This document shows positions 1-7,444 of a stretch of DNA of 22,842 nt, in pieces; the first letter of the stretch is position 1; each line of letters opens with the position of its first letter. Source of the DNA: Syntrophaceae bacterium (lineage in GTDB: Bacteria > Desulfobacterota > Syntrophorhabdia > Syntrophorhabdales > WCHB1-27); contig PLSJ01000147.1 in NCBI GenBank assembly GCA_003165115.1, positions 5,983 to 28,824 on the forward strand, read 5' to 3'. The notes under the pieces are model-generated. The model was not told where the DNA came from. It worked only from the letters and a program-made list of their open reading frames with translations, and searched no databases. Position numbers and translations under genes: made by a program.

Positions 1-358
1 GTTCGACGTGATCGTGACGGATAACCTGTTCGGAGACATTATCACCGACCTGGGCGCCATGATCCAGGGAGGCATGGGTATCGCGTGCGGCGGCAACATA
101 AACCCCTCCGGGGTTTCCATGTTCGAGCCGATAGGCGGCTCCGCGCCCAAGTATACGGGCAAGAACGTGATAAATCCGCTCGCCGCGATCTTTGCGGGCG
201 CCATGATGCTCGATTCCCTCGGCGAGACGGAAGCCGCGGAGGCGATCGACAAGGCGGCGGCGCGGGCTTTGAAAAACGACCTCAAATCGGTGGATGCGGG
301 CAAAATGGGTATGGGGACAAAGGAGCTGGGAGACCTTATAGTCCGTTATCTCGTATAG
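1..358 (+). CDS. leuB: 3-isopropylmalate dehydrogenase family protein, C-terminal part (5' end outside window)
   Basis: The frame is already open at base 2 and ends at TAG 356-358, so only the last ~118 residues are visible. They carry the C-terminal hallmarks of the isocitrate/isopropylmalate dehydrogenase family. VTDNLFGDIITDLGA holds the metal-binding aspartates, and MFEPIGGSAPKYTGKNVINP is the equivalent of the usual (Y/F)EP-x-x-GSAP-x-GK-x-x-NP cofactor loop. A helical tail follows. The family oxidatively decarboxylates 3-isopropylmalate (leucine synthesis) or isocitrate with NAD(P)+ in the cytoplasm. Isopropylmalate dehydrogenase is preferred, but the substrate-specificity residues lie upstream of the window, so isocitrate or tartrate/homoisocitrate relatives cannot be excluded. 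The gene converges on the next gene with only 9 bp between the stop codons and no obvious terminator in the gap. Confidence 0.75.
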   Translation, partial: FDVIVTDNLFGDIITDLGAMIQGGMGIACGGNINPSGVSMFEPIGGSAPKYTGKNVINPLAAIFAGAMMLDSLGETEAAEAIDKAAARALKNDLKSVDAGKMGMGTKELGDLIVRYLV

Positions 359-367
359 GCAGCCTGT

Positions 368-640
368 TTACCCGGATTGTTCTTTCATCTCCTTGAGCTT
401 CTTGCTGAGGGTGTTCCGGTTTATGCCGAGCAGCCTCGATGCCTGGGAGATATTATCAGCCGCAATCTTCATGGCGGTGGTGATGAAGATCCGCTCCATC
501 ATCGTCTGGACGCTCTGAAGTATATTATCATTATCATTCATTTTCGATATCAGCAGTTTCTCAACGATGCTCTCCAGCTTTCCTTCTACCTGTTTGTAGA
601 GCCGGTTGATATCTGCCGCGCTTATTGCCGGGTCCTTCAT
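368..640 (-). CDS. Small stand-alone Fis-type (HTH_8) DNA-binding protein
   Basis: This 90-residue protein ends in a Fis/NtrC-type helix-turn-helix: from about residue 60, ADNISQASRLLGINRNTLSKKLKEM matches the fold that forms the C-terminus of sigma-54 activators and the whole of Fis. The first ~55 residues are predicted helical and polar and would serve for dimerisation; no ATPase or receiver domain is attached. ATG 638-640 is the start, with a weak GAGG about 4 bases upstream. A role as a nucleoid-type or local transcription regulator is inferred. It may instead be the detached DNA-binding piece of a former enhancer-binding protein. It lies downstream of the ArsR gene on the same strand with a 124-bp gap. 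Confidence 0.65.
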   Translation of the reverse strand: MKDPAISAADINRLYKQVEGKLESIVEKLLISKMNDNDNILQSVQTMMERIFITTAMKIAADNISQASRLLGINRNTLSKKLKEMKEQSG

Positions 641-764
641 GGAGCCTCGAGTCGACAGCCCATCGATACCGTCGGACCGGAAGGGGAGTCGGAAGCCCTC
701 GGAATAAGAGGCAGGGCGCGCACTTCCCGACGGCCGGGATATTGAATGGTTCTGATAAGAGATA

Positions 765-1046
765 TTATGTTAACTCACGATCCTTTATCAATTTGATGAT
801 CTGCTCGATATTTCTGTTGCTGATCGAATACTTCACCCTCGCCCCGCATCGCTCCTGCTGCACGATCCCCTTAACCCGCAGGAGCGACAGGTGCTGCGAC
901 ACCGTGGCCTGAGGGAGATCGAGGCAGCCCCAGATATTACTGACGCACTTGTCGTGATCGAGCAGTGTCTCGATTATCTTGATTCTTATCGGGTGACCGA
1001 TGGTCTTGAGGATGTCGGCCCATCTTGCGTAGCTGTTATTTTCCAT
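765..1046 (-). CDS. ArsR/SmtB-family winged-helix transcriptional regulator
   Basis: This 93-residue protein has the complete ArsR-type winged helix. LKTIGHPIRIKIIETLL is helix 1-2, LPQATVSQHLSLLRVKGIV is the recognition helix-turn-helix, and RCGARVKYSI is the beta-wing. Members bind operator DNA as dimers and usually act as repressors released by metal, redox or other ligands. The ELCVCDL metal motif of arsenic/cadmium sensors is replaced by DKCVSNIW, with a single cysteine at the alpha-3 position, and there are two further cysteines (CLDL and ERCGA). A classical alpha-3 metal site is therefore not assured, and a redox or atypical thiol sensor is possible. No efflux or resistance gene is adjacent; the neighbours are an rRNA pseudouridine synthase and a Fis-like gene. 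The target is probably its own promoter or a distant gene. Confidence 0.85.
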   Translation of the reverse strand: MENNSYARWADILKTIGHPIRIKIIETLLDHDKCVSNIWGCLDLPQATVSQHLSLLRVKGIVQQERCGARVKYSISNRNIEQIIKLIKDRELT

Positions 1047-1049
1047 GGC

Positions 1050-1065
1050 AGCTACTATGTTAGCT
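1050..1065. promoter_or_regulatory. Inverted repeat just upstream of the ArsR-type gene, candidate operator
   Basis: AGCTA-CTATGT-TAGCT is a perfect 5-bp inverted repeat with a 6-bp spacer. It begins three bases upstream of the ATG (1044-1046, minus strand) and covers the place of the ribosome-binding site. A position over the translation start is compatible with autorepression by the adjacent ArsR-type regulator, but the arms are shorter than the usual 12-2-12 ArsR operators, so the assignment is tentative. Confidence 0.3.
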
Positions 1066-1115
1066 AAAAGCCGATGATGCTGTCAATCAAAATATCCTTG
1101 CGGACCGGTGACATT

Positions 1116-1880
1116 TCACTGTGTGACCCTCCTGGTTCCGCCTGTCCGTGACTGCGACTGCTGGCGGAGGAACCTCTTGATGTCTTCGGGCTCGATATGT
1201 CTCCATTCGCCGGGCTTGAGGTCACCCAGCGTGATGCCGTCTATGCGCACGCGGCGGAGCTTCATGACCCTATGGGAGAGCGCTTCGACGACCCTCCTGA
1301 TGTGATGGTATTTGCCCTCTGTCACGGTTACCCTGTACCAGGTGTTCTTCTCCGCCTTCTTGAGCGGTGTAACCGTCTTGAACCGGTACACCTGGCCCTT
1401 ATCGAGGGTAAGGCCGCGGGCCGCGACTTCGATTTGCTCCTGAGTCAAGGCCCCTGAGAGCTTCACGTGGTACTCTTTCTCCACTTCATACCTGGGGTGC
1501 GTCACGAGGTTGGCGAACGCGCCGTCGTTCGTGAAGATCATCAGGCCCTCGGAGTTGTAATCGAGGCGCCCCACAGGAAAAAGCGGCGCCTGGAGGCGTA
1601 TGAGCCGCCGCGCGAGGGGGCGGTCCTTGCCCTCGGTGTCCGCCAGGTCGGACAGGTAGCCCGGAGGCTTGTACAGGGCGACGTAGAACGACGCCGCGGG
1701 CGGCCTGAGAGCGATATTGTCGATGAAGACGCTGTCCACGGCCCGGTCGACGGGATGGGCAGGGTCGATGACGGTCGCGCCATTCACCTTCACCCTGCCG
1801 GAGGTGATGATCTCTTCCGATTTGCGCCGCGATGCGATGCCGCTGTGTGCAAGGAATTTGGAAAGCCTCTCCGTCGCCAT
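1116..1880 (-). CDS. rRNA pseudouridine synthase, RluB/RsuA family
   Basis: This 254-residue protein has an N-terminal S4 RNA-binding domain (residues ~3-60, ERLSKFLAHSGIASRRKSEE) followed by the RsuA/RluB/E/F catalytic domain. The catalytic aspartate is in GRLDYNSEGL (~residue 105). YKPPGYL and the RRVVEALSHRVMKLRRVRI segment are also typical. It isomerises a specific uridine in large- or small-subunit rRNA; RluB (23S U2605-type) is the best guess because of the arginine-rich R-R-V-x-E region, but RluE/F or RsuA cannot be excluded. The tail after ~235 is short, polar and rich in Q, S and R. The gene follows the pilus operon by 25 bp and may be co-transcribed with it. Its own SD is weak; an AGGGG lies ~17 bases upstream of ATG 1878-1880. 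Confidence 0.88.
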   Translation of the reverse strand: MATERLSKFLAHSGIASRRKSEEIITSGRVKVNGATVIDPAHPVDRAVDSVFIDNIALRPPAASFYVALYKPPGYLSDLADTEGKDRPLARRLIRLQAPLFPVGRLDYNSEGLMIFTNDGAFANLVTHPRYEVEKEYHVKLSGALTQEQIEVAARGLTLDKGQVYRFKTVTPLKKAEKNTWYRVTVTEGKYHHIRRVVEALSHRVMKLRRVRIDGITLGDLKPGEWRHIEPEDIKRFLRQQSQSRTGGTRRVTQ

Positions 1881-1905
1881 AGTCAGAAAATAAGCACCCC
1901 TTTCA

Positions 1906-3198
1906 TCAGTTCCTGAAGACGTCGATGGTCTTCTCGGACTGCACGCTCTTGATGGGTTTGATTACCTCGCGCCTGCTGTCCACGCGCTCGCCTACGTCGA
2001 GGCCGATCGCGTCCGCCCGGAACGACGGGTTGATCCTGATGTCCATGACGAGGTTGTCCGGCCTGCCGAGATCGAGGAGCGCCTCACGCGTCACCTCCTG
2101 CTGGGACGTATAAAGGAGTGACTCATTGAAGAAATAGCCACGCCTGAAAGAAACCAGGACGCGGTGGACGCCGTTTGGCAAAAAAAGTCTCTGCTCCTCT
2201 TTGTCGGAGACGGCCACCGCTTCGTCGTCTACCTTCACCTTTATCTCAACGGGAGCGACGAGATTGAAACTTGTCTGCTTCAGGACCATCTCGGTGAGAG
2301 GGTTGCCGCCCGATTCCTCCTGTATTAACTGCCCTACCTCGTGTTTGGGCGGCTCGAAGGGCATCGTTTTTATCGTGAGGAGGCATGTCGAGACCTCGAT
2401 GCGGGTCGGCTCCGCGGCGTTCGCGACAACGACGGAGAGCGGGAGGGCGTACCTCTCCTCCATTGGCAAAGAGAAAAGCGCGACTCTCACGCCTCCCTCT
2501 TTGCCAATGGCGAGGACCGTCAGGTCTATCCTTTTGCCCATCACCTTGTAGGTACCGGTAACGAGTGCGTCGATGTCGGCCGTCTTCATGTTCTTCTGCG
2601 CGAACTCTATCAATTTTGCATCGCTGTCCGGATAAAATATAAGCCCCTTCAGCGCCGATTTGTCCACTAAATGTATGCGCTTCTTCTGGGCGAAGACCCG
2701 GCTGAGTTCCCCCACGATCAACCCCGACAACCCGGTTTGCACGTTGTTCTCGTCGAATATCCCGTAGAGACAGACCCGCAGCCGCTTATACGGCTCGTAA
2801 GGCGCCACGACGTGAGAGAGGGTTGCGATGGTAATGGGATAGAGGGTTGCGTCCGTGACGGCGACGGGGTCGAAAAAGATGAAAGCCCCAGGGTCGATCT
2901 CCTTTCTATCGTTTACGACCTCGCATACACTCGACTGATAGTTGCTGGCCGTGACCGCGCATTGCGCGATAGCGGAGGAAGGCGCGCCCCCTTTGTCGGT
3001 CCTGACCGAGCCTACGTCGCCTTTGACGATCCCGTCCTTCTCGCCGACGTTCATCACGGCCTTCTCGCCCCGCGTAATGGTCACTCTCTCGTTGCTCAGG
3101 GGTGCCATTACCCCTATCACGGGGTCGAGGGCGAAGCCCGGGCGGCACAGCGCCGAAAGGCCGAGCAGCGTGACTATCAGCACCGATACATTCTTCAT
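1906..3198 (-). CDS. Exported CsgG/FlgO-like protein of the pilus operon
   Basis: This 430-residue protein has an Sec-type signal peptide (MKNVSVLIVTLLGLSAL..., probable cleavage after GFA near residue 23; no lipobox). Residues ~25-130 form a beta-rich segment with a G-x-KDGI-x-KGD motif like that seen in FlgT C-terminal domains. Residues ~140-235 resemble the CsgG/FlgO/TolB-like nucleotide-fold domain: LSGLIVGELSRVF, IHLVDKSALKGL and ADIDALVTGTYKV are typical of outer-membrane-assembly factors. Residues ~325-400 (VDDEAVAVSD, LPNGVHRVLVSFRRGYFF) are PEGA-like. Its ATG immediately follows the pilQ stop (TAA then ATG, zero gap), so translation is coupled. A periplasmic or outer-membrane accessory role for the secretin is inferred; no named pilus protein was recognised. 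Confidence 0.55.
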   Translation of the reverse strand: MKNVSVLIVTLLGLSALCRPGFALDPVIGVMAPLSNERVTITRGEKAVMNVGEKDGIVKGDVGSVRTDKGGAPSSAIAQCAVTASNYQSSVCEVVNDRKEIDPGAFIFFDPVAVTDATLYPITIATLSHVVAPYEPYKRLRVCLYGIFDENNVQTGLSGLIVGELSRVFAQKKRIHLVDKSALKGLIFYPDSDAKLIEFAQKNMKTADIDALVTGTYKVMGKRIDLTVLAIGKEGGVRVALFSLPMEERYALPLSVVVANAAEPTRIEVSTCLLTIKTMPFEPPKHEVGQLIQEESGGNPLTEMVLKQTSFNLVAPVEIKVKVDDEAVAVSDKEEQRLFLPNGVHRVLVSFRRGYFFNESLLYTSQQEVTREALLDLGRPDNLVMDIRINPSFRADAIGLDVGERVDSRREVIKPIKSVQSEKTIDVFRN

Positions 3199-4686
3199 TT
3201 ATCCCCCTTCTTTCGCAAAAAGATTTTTCAGGAGAGTGGGTGTGATGAATATGAGAAGCTCGCTTTTGTTGTCGGTCTTGGATGTATGCTTGAAGAGCGA
3301 GCCGAGGAGCGGAATATTCTGGAGGACCGGTATGCCTGACGTATCGTTTTCCTGGGTTACCTCGTATATCCCGCCCATCACCACGGTCTCCCCGTCCCTT
3401 ACGAGCAGCTCGGTAACGGCCTCCCTCTTCGTGACGGCGGGCACGGGGAAGCGCGAGTCAAAATTAGGCTCGTCTTTCTTTGCCCTGATCGTCAGTCTGA
3501 TATTCCCATCCTTTATCAGGTGGGGGGTTACTTCGAGCTCCAGCACGGCGAGCTTGAACATGATGTTGGTGCCAAGCTGCGCCGACGAGCTCTGGTAAGG
3601 GATCTCCGTGCCCTGAGTGATGCGCGCCGCGTGGTTTTCGGAGGTGACCACCTTCGGGCTGGAGATCACCTTGCCCCTGCCCTGGGCCTCCATGGCGGAG
3701 AGCACCAGGTCGAGCTGCAGCGAATCGGTGAGACCTCCCACGAAGACACCCATCGACCCGCCCGTGCCCGCCCCCATGGTAGCGGGTAGATTAACGTTGT
3801 ACGGGAACGACACGACCCCGCTCCTCATACCCAGGTTCCCTGTCGGGGCCGTGTACGCGGTGGCGCTGGAATCCCCCGTTACCTGCCTCGCGGCGGTAGA
3901 CCCGATGGACTCGCCCCGTATCCTTGTCTGGTACGAGGCGCCCCATTGCACACCCAGCTCCTTCGAGAAAGTGGAAGTGGCCTGGACTATGCGCGCGTTG
4001 ATCTGTACCTGCTTCGGGGGTATGTCATGTTCTTTTATGAGCCTTACCACGTCGGTCACGTTCTCTTTCGTGTCCTTGATGATGAGAGCGCTGTTCCATT
4101 TGACCATGGTGACGACGCCGTTCGGCGAAAGCAGGCCCTTGGGCTTCCCGGTGAGCGTGTTTTCGGCGCCCTGCCCGCCCTGCTGCGGCATCCCCTGAGA
4201 CATGTCTTTTGCCGAGGCCGACGTCTCGCCCGTTATCATCTTCTCCACTTCACCGATGTCGGCATAATTGATATAGACCGTCTCCGTGACGAACTGCTGT
4301 TCCAGTTTCTGCCGCGCCGCCCTCTCCCTCACGAAGTCAAGCCGGTCCTTTGTCCCCCTTTCCCTTTCATCGTAGAACTTCTTTGTCGTCATGACCCGGA
4401 CCACGGTCTCCTCTTCCGCCTTGGCGAGGTCGTTGTTTCTTAGGACGACCTCCAGGGCGTCATCGCAGGAAACATTTTCCAGCTTGATGGTAACCTTGCC
4501 CTTTACGTCATCGGAGATCACCATATTCTTCTTCGAGACCTCTGCAATCACCCTCAGCACGTTCCTGATATCCGCGTCGATGAAATCGAAGGATATTCTC
4601 GGAATCGCCTGGGGCGCGCGCTGGCCGTTGCATACGAGCGGCACGAGCATAAGGGCAAAAGAGAACAGAAGCACGGCCTTTTTCAT
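3199..4686 (-). CDS. pilQ: Type IV pilus secretin PilQ (compact form)
   Basis: This 495-residue outer-membrane secretin is the channel through which the pilus exits. After a signal peptide (~1-21) comes an STN/N0-type domain (ISFDFIDADIRNVLRVIAEVSKKN...VTIKLENVSCDDALEVVL, ~30-90). An N1-type KH-like domain follows at ~130-220, and a C-terminal secretin homology domain at ~290-490 contains VVTSENHAARITQGTEIPY and the late motif GGIYE...IPVLQNIPLLGSLFKH. It is much shorter than typical PilQ (700-900 aa) because no AMIN peptidoglycan-binding domains are visible. A glycine/serine-rich stretch (~235-320) sits at the secretin wall insertion. The start ATG has AAGGTGA upstream. Gene order pilM-N-O-P-Q with 12 bp to pilP confirms the assignment over a type II GspD. 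Confidence 0.93.
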   Translation of the reverse strand: MKKAVLLFSFALMLVPLVCNGQRAPQAIPRISFDFIDADIRNVLRVIAEVSKKNMVISDDVKGKVTIKLENVSCDDALEVVLRNNDLAKAEEETVVRVMTTKKFYDERERGTKDRLDFVRERAARQKLEQQFVTETVYINYADIGEVEKMITGETSASAKDMSQGMPQQGGQGAENTLTGKPKGLLSPNGVVTMVKWNSALIIKDTKENVTDVVRLIKEHDIPPKQVQINARIVQATSTFSKELGVQWGASYQTRIRGESIGSTAARQVTGDSSATAYTAPTGNLGMRSGVVSFPYNVNLPATMGAGTGGSMGVFVGGLTDSLQLDLVLSAMEAQGRGKVISSPKVVTSENHAARITQGTEIPYQSSSAQLGTNIMFKLAVLELEVTPHLIKDGNIRLTIRAKKDEPNFDSRFPVPAVTKREAVTELLVRDGETVVMGGIYEVTQENDTSGIPVLQNIPLLGSLFKHTSKTDNKSELLIFITPTLLKNLFAKEGG

Positions 4687-4698
4687 GTGTCACCTTTC

Positions 4699-5142
4699 CT
4701 ATTTTCGAGGAATATCCAATAATATCTTCCTGATGTCTCCTCTCAGCTTATAAGCCAGAACAACTTTGTCTTCCAAGGTATCAAAAACCCAGAGGTTCTT
4801 GTTAAGGAAGTCCCCTTTCTTGAAGAGCAGCCCTTTACCCTGCGTGTCTTCCATCAAGGCGAACGTCACCGCCCCCGACTTTATCATCCCCACGAATTTC
4901 AGCTCTTCGAGCTCGTATCCCTCTTTTTCGGCCGGCCGGACAGACGTCCTCCTGGCCGCTTTCAGCAGATAGACCGGCTCGAAAGGGTCCCGCCGGTCCT
5001 GGGAGGCGTAGGAAAAATGGTCCATATCTGCGGCGGGAGCAGCCGTCGCCCTTGCCTTCTCGCCCGCGCATACGGCGAAGGGGGCAGAAATGAGGAAGAA
5101 GAGCAACAGCGCGGGGAAAAGCCTATTGCCTGGCCGGATCAC
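4699..5142 (-). CDS. pilP: Type IV pilus assembly protein PilP
   Basis: This 147-residue protein has an N-terminal hydrophobic signal or anchor (LFPALLLFFLISAPFAVC) and the PilP signature D-x-R-D-P-F (SQDRRDPFEP, ~50-57). The beta-sandwich module follows: LEELKFVGMIKSGAVTFALMED ... GDFLNKNLWVFDTLEDKVVL. PilP links the inner-membrane PilN-PilO heterodimer to the PilQ secretin in the periplasm. A cysteine sits at the end of the signal (AVC-AG), but the preceding residues do not form a canonical lipobox, so lipidation is uncertain. The start is GTG 5140-5142, overlapping the pilO TGA by 4 bp (GTGA). Confidence 0.9.
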   Translation of the reverse strand: MIRPGNRLFPALLLFFLISAPFAVCAGEKARATAAPAADMDHFSYASQDRRDPFEPVYLLKAARRTSVRPAEKEGYELEELKFVGMIKSGAVTFALMEDTQGKGLLFKKGDFLNKNLWVFDTLEDKVVLAYKLRGDIRKILLDIPRK

Positions 5143-5816
5143 TCTTTTCCTCCTGGACCAGGCGCCGGTTGCGGCCCGGATGCAGCGCCCGTGGGCGGGT
5201 ACCCGGAGCGGCCCGCACCGGTCGATTCCACACGTTTGTTCGCGGATGGCAACGGCTCTTTCATAAAAACGTACGTTTTCGCGAGGCAGGAGCCGTCGAG
5301 GGTCCCTTTTGGGCCCGTCCCTTTCGACTCCAGGGAAAAGCCCGTGATATGAATGATCCTCTCAAGTTTTCTGACCCCGTCGAAAAAGTAGCCGATGCCG
5401 TGATACGAGCCCGTGTATCTCATTTCGAAGGGCAGCTCCAAATAGAACTGCCTGGCTGTCGATTCTTTCGGGGCAAAATATTTCACGTGCGTCCGCGTTT
5501 CCTGTGCGACGAGAGAAACCTGTCTCAGGAGCGCCGGCACTTCTTTTTCTTCCGCCATTTGCCTCAGCCTGTAGTTCAGGTCGGCCTTAAGCGAGGTGTA
5601 CTGTCTGCGCGTCTTTTCCATATTGTTCTTCATTGCCGTTACTTTGATGAGGTCCTGCCGCAGGCCGTTCACCTCGGCGTCCAGTCTCTTTTTCTCCCTG
5701 ATCTGGGCGTCGAAGAGAAGGAAATAGGCGGCAGCGATGATCACCGCGGGCAGAAGCAGCACGAGCACAACCCTGTATTTCCCCGGAATTGTCAGTTCTG
5801 GAAGGTGCAGCTTCAT
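5139..5816 (-). CDS. pilO: Type IV pilus assembly protein PilO
   Basis: This 225-residue bitopic inner-membrane protein has a short cytoplasmic N-terminus, one transmembrane helix (~15-35, VVLVLLLPAVIIAAAYFLLF) and a coiled coil at ~40-90 (rich in K/E/L heptads, REKKRLDAEVNGLRQDL). A ferredoxin-like periplasmic domain follows, where LPFEMRYTGSYHGIGYFFDGVRKLERIIHITGFSLE is characteristic. The last ~30 residues are rich in Pro and Gly and probably disordered. PilO pairs with PilN. The open frame extends upstream to 6014, but that part is out-of-frame shadow of pilN. ATG 5814-5816, in ATGA overlap with the pilN stop, is the natural start and puts the membrane helix near the N-terminus. Confidence 0.92.
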   Translation of the reverse strand: MKLHLPELTIPGKYRVVLVLLLPAVIIAAAYFLLFDAQIREKKRLDAEVNGLRQDLIKVTAMKNNMEKTRRQYTSLKADLNYRLRQMAEEKEVPALLRQVSLVAQETRTHVKYFAPKESTARQFYLELPFEMRYTGSYHGIGYFFDGVRKLERIIHITGFSLESKGTGPKGTLDGSCLAKTYVFMKEPLPSANKRVESTGAGRSGYPPTGAASGPQPAPGPGGKE

Positions 5817-6349
5817 GAGGCGGCACCGCCCTCGACGACGAATTTCTTCACTGTCGTCCCCGCTTCGGTCATGTCCTCCACACTCTTCAATTCGACGTTC
5901 TTCAGATAGGAGAGCCGGGACAGCCCCTCCACAAAGGCGCAGATCGACTCGTTGTCTATCGACCTGCCTTCGATATCGACCCGCGTCTCGACCTTTCGTA
6001 CCCTCTTGAGCCACAGGTTTTCCGTCGCCAGCGACGAAAGGTCATAGAGCAGCCTGGGCGCAAACGCCCTACCCTCCTTTATCCTGTCTATCACGGCTAT
6101 CCTCTCGGCTATCTCCTTCCTTTCCTTTTCCATGGTGAGGAATTCCTTGTAGATGCCCTGAAGCGAGGCGACCTGGACGTGCAGGGCAGCCGCCTCGGTG
6201 CGCAGCCGCGCTGCATCGCGATTATTCTTCAGGAAGACGGCCCCGACCAGGACCAGCGTGAGTGCCAGTATCGCAGAGAACAGAAAGAGATCGGGGCAAA
6301 ATCTCCGTTCTCCATGGCCTCTCTGCGGCAGAAGGTTTATCTTTATCAT
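5813..6349 (-). CDS. pilN: Type IV pilus assembly protein PilN
   Basis: This 178-residue protein begins MIKINLLPQ, the conserved PilN N-terminal peptide that inserts into the groove of cytoplasmic PilM. One transmembrane helix follows (~22-40, LFLFSAILALTLVLVGAVF), then a coiled-coil region (~45-90) and a periplasmic ferredoxin-like domain (ENLWLKRVRKVETRVDIEGRSIDNESICAFVEGLSRLSYLKNVELKSV). It forms the PilN-PilO dimer of the inner-membrane alignment complex. It overlaps pilM by 4 bp and pilO by 4 bp, so the genes are translationally coupled. Confidence 0.94.
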   Translation of the reverse strand: MIKINLLPQRGHGERRFCPDLFLFSAILALTLVLVGAVFLKNNRDAARLRTEAAALHVQVASLQGIYKEFLTMEKERKEIAERIAVIDRIKEGRAFAPRLLYDLSSLATENLWLKRVRKVETRVDIEGRSIDNESICAFVEGLSRLSYLKNVELKSVEDMTEAGTTVKKFVVEGGAAS

Positions 6350-7419
6350 CGGGCGCTCTCGTTCCTTCTCGTCGACAGGGAGAGCGCCACGGGCATGAAG
6401 AATTCCTGACTTTCCTCCGTGGGTGCGTGGCCGCCGTCATCGAGGTTGAGGAAGGGGTTGAGGAATTCGACGCCTATACCCGTGTCCGATTCGATCTGTG
6501 CTTTCAGGCCGGGGACAAGAGAAGAGCCGCCTGTCAGATATATCTTGCCCACCGTCTCCCTGGGTTTCGTGGCTACGTAAAAATTGACGGTCTTGTTGAT
6601 CTCGGACGATATGTTCGCCACGAAATCATAAAGCACCCCGGTTGCATCATCGCCTTTCAGCTTCTTTTCCTCGGCCTCCCGGTAATCGAGGTTCTGCGGT
6701 TTGCCAAGCTCCTGGGTGACGTGCTTTCCCCCTACCAGTATCTCCCTCGTAAACTCCAGGTTCACTCCCTTGACGATCGCAATGTTCGTCACCGATGCGC
6801 CTATGTCCGCCGCGAGGATCGAGGAGCTTTCGGGAGTGTATATCTGCTCGATCAGGTTCGTTATCGCAAAGATATCGACGTCGAGCACGCAAAGGTTGAG
6901 CCCGGCCAGCTCGAACGTTTTCATGTAGCCCTCGATGATCTCCTTCTTCGCGGCCACGATAAGGAGGTTCATCATCCGGTCCTTTTCTTCATCCGCGCCC
7001 ATGATGTAATAGCTGTAATAGATATCTTTCAGGGGAAAGGGGATGATATTTTCGACCTCGATCCTTACCGCGCTTTCGAGGGCTTCCTTTTCGAGGACGG
7101 GCATGGTTACCCTCTTCGTTATCACGCTGTAGCTCGAAAGGGCCGAGGCGGCGTTCCTCGTCCTTATGGAGCCTGCATCGAGCAGGTCCTTCAATTCCCC
7201 GGCCACAAAAGGCCGGTCGACGATGTTTCCGTCATGCAGCAGGTCATGGTCGTAGGACCTGTGCGCCAGGCCGGATAGGGCGAAGCGCCCCTCCTTCGTC
7301 TTCTTGAGAAGACAGACCTTTATCGAAGTCGTTCCGATGTCGACTCCCAGCAACTGGCGGGGCTTCCCGAAACCGAGTCTGCAAAGAGGGTCGAGCTTGT
7401 CCAGGAATCGATGTATCAT
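6346..7419 (-). CDS. pilM: Type IV pilus assembly ATPase-fold protein PilM
   Basis: This 357-residue actin-like (FtsA-fold) cytoplasmic protein has phosphate-1 loop LLGVDIGTTSIKVCLL (~23-38), phosphate-2 region ILAADIGASVTNIAIV (~200) and adenosine motif KIYLTGGSSLVPGL (~305). IIPFPLKDIYYSYYIMG is a typical SHS2-insert segment. PilM binds ATP and the N-terminal peptide of PilN, building the cytoplasmic ring of the alignment complex. The start ATG 7417-7419 has a good TGAGGAA SD. It follows pilD by 25 bp, suggesting co-transcription. Confidence 0.94.
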   Translation of the reverse strand: MIHRFLDKLDPLCRLGFGKPRQLLGVDIGTTSIKVCLLKKTKEGRFALSGLAHRSYDHDLLHDGNIVDRPFVAGELKDLLDAGSIRTRNAASALSSYSVITKRVTMPVLEKEALESAVRIEVENIIPFPLKDIYYSYYIMGADEEKDRMMNLLIVAAKKEIIEGYMKTFELAGLNLCVLDVDIFAITNLIEQIYTPESSSILAADIGASVTNIAIVKGVNLEFTREILVGGKHVTQELGKPQNLDYREAEEKKLKGDDATGVLYDFVANISSEINKTVNFYVATKPRETVGKIYLTGGSSLVPGLKAQIESDTGIGVEFLNPFLNLDDGGHAPTEESQEFFMPVALSLSTRRNESAR

Positions 7420-7444
7420 GGCTTCCTCACAGCGCGCTGACTTT

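Noticed and set aside
5817..6014. Longer PilO start at 6014
   Set aside because: The added 66 residues are an arginine-rich shadow of pilN; the ATGA overlap start at 5816 is the standard pilNO arrangement.
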